Shown here one piece after another: positions 5,806 to 6,838 of a stretch of DNA of 6,838 nt (within the stretch, counting starts at the first letter, position 1; the number at the start of each line of letters is the position of its first letter). The stretch comes from Desulfobacteraceae bacterium (GTDB lineage Bacteria > Desulfobacterota > Desulfobacteria > Desulfobacterales > SG8-13), in NCBI GenBank assembly GCA_029287875.1, contig JARFQH010000400.1, forward strand, positions 1-6,838, written 5' to 3'. A program made the position numbers and the translations under genes. Below the pieces are notes generated by a model, which saw only the letters and a program-made list of their open reading frames with translations, made no database searches and had not been told where the DNA came from.

Positions 5806-6342
5806 CTACTGAATATTAATGTGGCCACCTTTATGTGCCTCGGGCAAAAATTGCATGGAATCCCTTGGAGGGTTTTCTAAAAAAATAACCAAACACCATT
5901 TAGACAAATCGTCAATAAATGCCATTGACGGAACAAATATGGCTTCAACTTTTAACGAGTTTCTCAGAAATGTGGCTGTTGACCTGGCAACTTGTATATT
6001 TTTAAAGCAATGCGGCGCATCGGTTAAAGATAATGCATCACAAGCATTGATGTCGCACAAGTCAACGGTTTTGGTTAGCTCGATTGAAAATCGCCATACC
6101 TGACGTTTATGGATTTTATGGCTAAGTGACAGGGATCTATTTTCTGAAAAATGACGAGCAAACTCTCCGATGGCAAAAGATTTTTCCTTGGCAAGATAAA
6201 GTGTCGGCTCTCCTTGTGTGTTCCATCGATTAGTTTTGGATAAAGTACAATATTTAAAGTCCCGGACATCGGCGCTATCAATGTCCGGGATGTGCCTGAA
6301 AGCATAACCACGCCATGGCTTGATATATCCTGCGATACTCAA
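5806..6342 (-). CDS. RES-domain toxin (MbcT/ParT-type NAD-consuming toxin)
   Basis: Toxin half of an Xre/RES toxin-antitoxin pair. Characterised RES toxins degrade or phosphorolyse NAD+ (MbcT) or ADP-ribosylate targets (ParT); the exact reaction here is unknown. The protein has 178 aa, within the family range. Family features seen: FRH (R16), the segment RWNTQGEPTLYLA at 39-51 (the RES 'RW-N-G--YLA' block), IGEFARHF with E60, and VPS with S139 followed by an FLENP block (154-158). These supply the R, E and S that name the domain; whether the key Arg is R16 or R39 is open. The start is TTG at 6342-6340, with GAGGG 9 nt upstream. An in-frame TGA 5 codons upstream and no internal ATG before residue 140 leave no better choice. 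It overlaps the antitoxin stop by 4 nt (TTGA). It is AT-richer than the core genes. A 10-bp hairpin lies in codons about 18-28. No terminator is visible downstream; it converges on tRNA-Gln. Confidence 0.88.
   Translation of the reverse strand: MSIAGYIKPWRGYAFRHIPDIDSADVRDFKYCTLSKTNRWNTQGEPTLYLAKEKSFAIGEFARHFSENRSLSLSHKIHKRQVWRFSIELTKTVDLCDINACDALSLTDAPHCFKNIQVARSTATFLRNSLKVEAIFVPSMAFIDDLSKWCLVIFLENPPRDSMQFLPEAHKGGHINIQ
6260..6290 (-). repeat. Perfect 10-bp inverted repeat inside the RES toxin gene
   Basis: TCCCGGACAT (6260-6269) and ATGTCCGGGA (6281-6290) are exact inverted copies around an 11-nt loop, with a possible extra G-U pair. The hairpin begins about 50 nt after the toxin start codon. 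In the toxin mRNA it is followed by a moderately U-rich stretch (CUUUAAAUAUU). It codes for part of the N-terminal region (PDIDSADVRD). It could act as an attenuator, pause site or RNA-stability element; this is inference. Confidence 0.75.
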
Positions 6343-6662
6343 CTGCCAAGGCCCTCATAGTCGGCAGCAAGTGCGCCCAGCACGGCGTCGAATTTGCCAA
6401 TCGATAACATATCAAATGCCGTCTGATGTTCGAACTCTGGTAGCGCTGTTTTAAAGAAATCACGCAGGCCTTGTGCGGTATACACCTTAACGCCAAGTTC
6501 AATTATTTCATGAATTCGTGATAAACGTTCAATATGTTCGCGTCTTTCAGGGCCCACGTCTGATTTAGCCCATCTGTTCACGGTTCGGGGACTCACGCCA
6601 AGAAGCTGTGCCAGTTTTTCACGTGATAACGGGAACTTATCGATAACATAGTTTAGCCTCAA
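6339..6662 (-). CDS. Xre-family antitoxin with MbcA/ParS-like toxin-binding domain
   Basis: Antitoxin that should bind and block the RES protein and repress its own operon. It has 107 aa. A helix-turn-helix is seen at about 12-34 (SREKLAQLLGVSPRTVNRWAK). The C-terminal part (about 56-105), with TAQGLRDFF, ALPEFEHQTAFDML and LAADYEGLG, matches the pattern of the DUF2384/MbcA-ParS toxin-binding domain. It is shorter at the N-terminus than many relatives. The annotated start is TTG at 6662-6660, without a clear Shine-Dalgarno. The frame stays open for 12 more codons up to a TAG at 6701-6699, with only an ATT as another possible start, so the N-terminus is uncertain. Its TGA stop overlaps the toxin TTG (TTGA), giving translational coupling with antitoxin first, the usual order for this family. 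I saw no convincing promoter; a small AAGCC/GGCTT repeat (6702-6706 and 6719-6723) lies upstream. Confidence 0.85.
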   Translation of the reverse strand: MRLNYVIDKFPLSREKLAQLLGVSPRTVNRWAKSDVGPERREHIERLSRIHEIIELGVKVYTAQGLRDFFKTALPEFEHQTAFDMLSIGKFDAVLGALAADYEGLGS

Positions 6663-6838
6663 ACTTTGGCCGCAAATGACGGTTGGATCGCCGTAAACCT
6701 AAAGCCGCTCAGGCACAGGGCTTATAGCCAAATTGTGATCAAGTATGCGTTTTGTTGAAAATCATATAAATTTTGCACATTTTGGGCGATATTACCTGAA
6801 ATTACAACTAAAAAAGGGTTGTTAACATGGTATAGATA
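6663..6838. other. Upstream region of the toxin-antitoxin module, no gene seen
   Basis: 176 bases up to the window edge, AT-rich beyond about 6725. It should hold the promoter and operator of the antitoxin gene on the minus strand. TATGAT and TATAAG boxes exist but neither has a good -35 at 16-18 nt. An ATG at 6827 on the plus strand is followed at once by GTA TAG and is not a gene start. Confidence 0.5.

Noticed and set aside
5819..6103. 94-aa plus-strand open frame opposite the RES gene
   Set aside because: It overlaps the RES toxin on the other strand, with no recognisable motif of its own; the minus-strand frame has family motifs.
6640..6725. attC-like (integron) site upstream of the antitoxin
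   Set aside because: GTTTAGCC- and GGCTTA-like pieces are present but the paired core sites and spacing of an attC are not.
6821..6838. Possible gene start ATG at 6827 after AAAAAGGG
   Set aside because: The second codon after ATG is TAG, so no protein can follow in this frame.
1..6838. CRISPR arrays, insertion sequences, rRNA genes
   Set aside because: I saw no spaced direct repeats, transposase-like protein or rRNA sequence on either strand.

Overview
The window has two parts. The first (about 1-5690) is conserved, GC-rich chromosomal core. The second (about 5735-6838) is a more AT-rich accessory stretch. The core gene order, the protein sequences and a moderately high GC content suggest a Gram-negative anaerobe of the Desulfobacterota (sulfate-reducer-like). 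That placement is inferred from style and synteny, not from a search.

Minus strand, 3731 down to 1: a tight fatty-acid-synthesis operon, read rpmF (ribosomal protein L32) - long-form acyl-CoA dehydrogenase - fabG (3-oxoacyl-ACP reductase) - acpP (acyl carrier protein) - fabF (3-oxoacyl-ACP synthase II, cut by the window edge). Gaps are 24, 2, 15 and 22 nt, and the acpP and fabF gaps contain strong Shine-Dalgarno sequences. A TTGACA-type promoter lies about 75-100 nt upstream of rpmF. In the familiar E. coli-type layout, plsX, fabH and fabD lie between rpmF and fabG. Here that place is taken by one 555-aa flavoprotein dehydrogenase, the most intriguing point of the core region.

A 417-nt divergent intergenic region (3732-4148) separates this operon from gltX (glutamyl-tRNA synthetase, plus strand, 4149-5570). 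A tRNA-Gln(CUG) gene follows at 5616-5689, with its own likely promoter starting 2 nt after the gltX stop. A clear intrinsic terminator (5699-5734) ends the unit. A GluRS gene beside tRNA-Gln fits, but does not prove, the indirect Gln-tRNA route (non-discriminating GluRS plus GatCAB).

Beyond the tRNA, on the minus strand, is a two-gene Xre/RES toxin-antitoxin module of the MbcTA/ParST type. A 107-aa Xre antitoxin (6662-6339) overlaps by 4 nt a 178-aa RES-domain toxin (6342-5806). Both appear to start with TTG. The toxin gene carries a perfect 10-bp GC-rich inverted repeat (6260-6290) about 50 nt after its start codon. The base composition falls sharply past the tRNA, as expected for an acquired module next to a tRNA gene, but no integrase or duplicated att site is visible. 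The last 176 bases hold no gene I can support.
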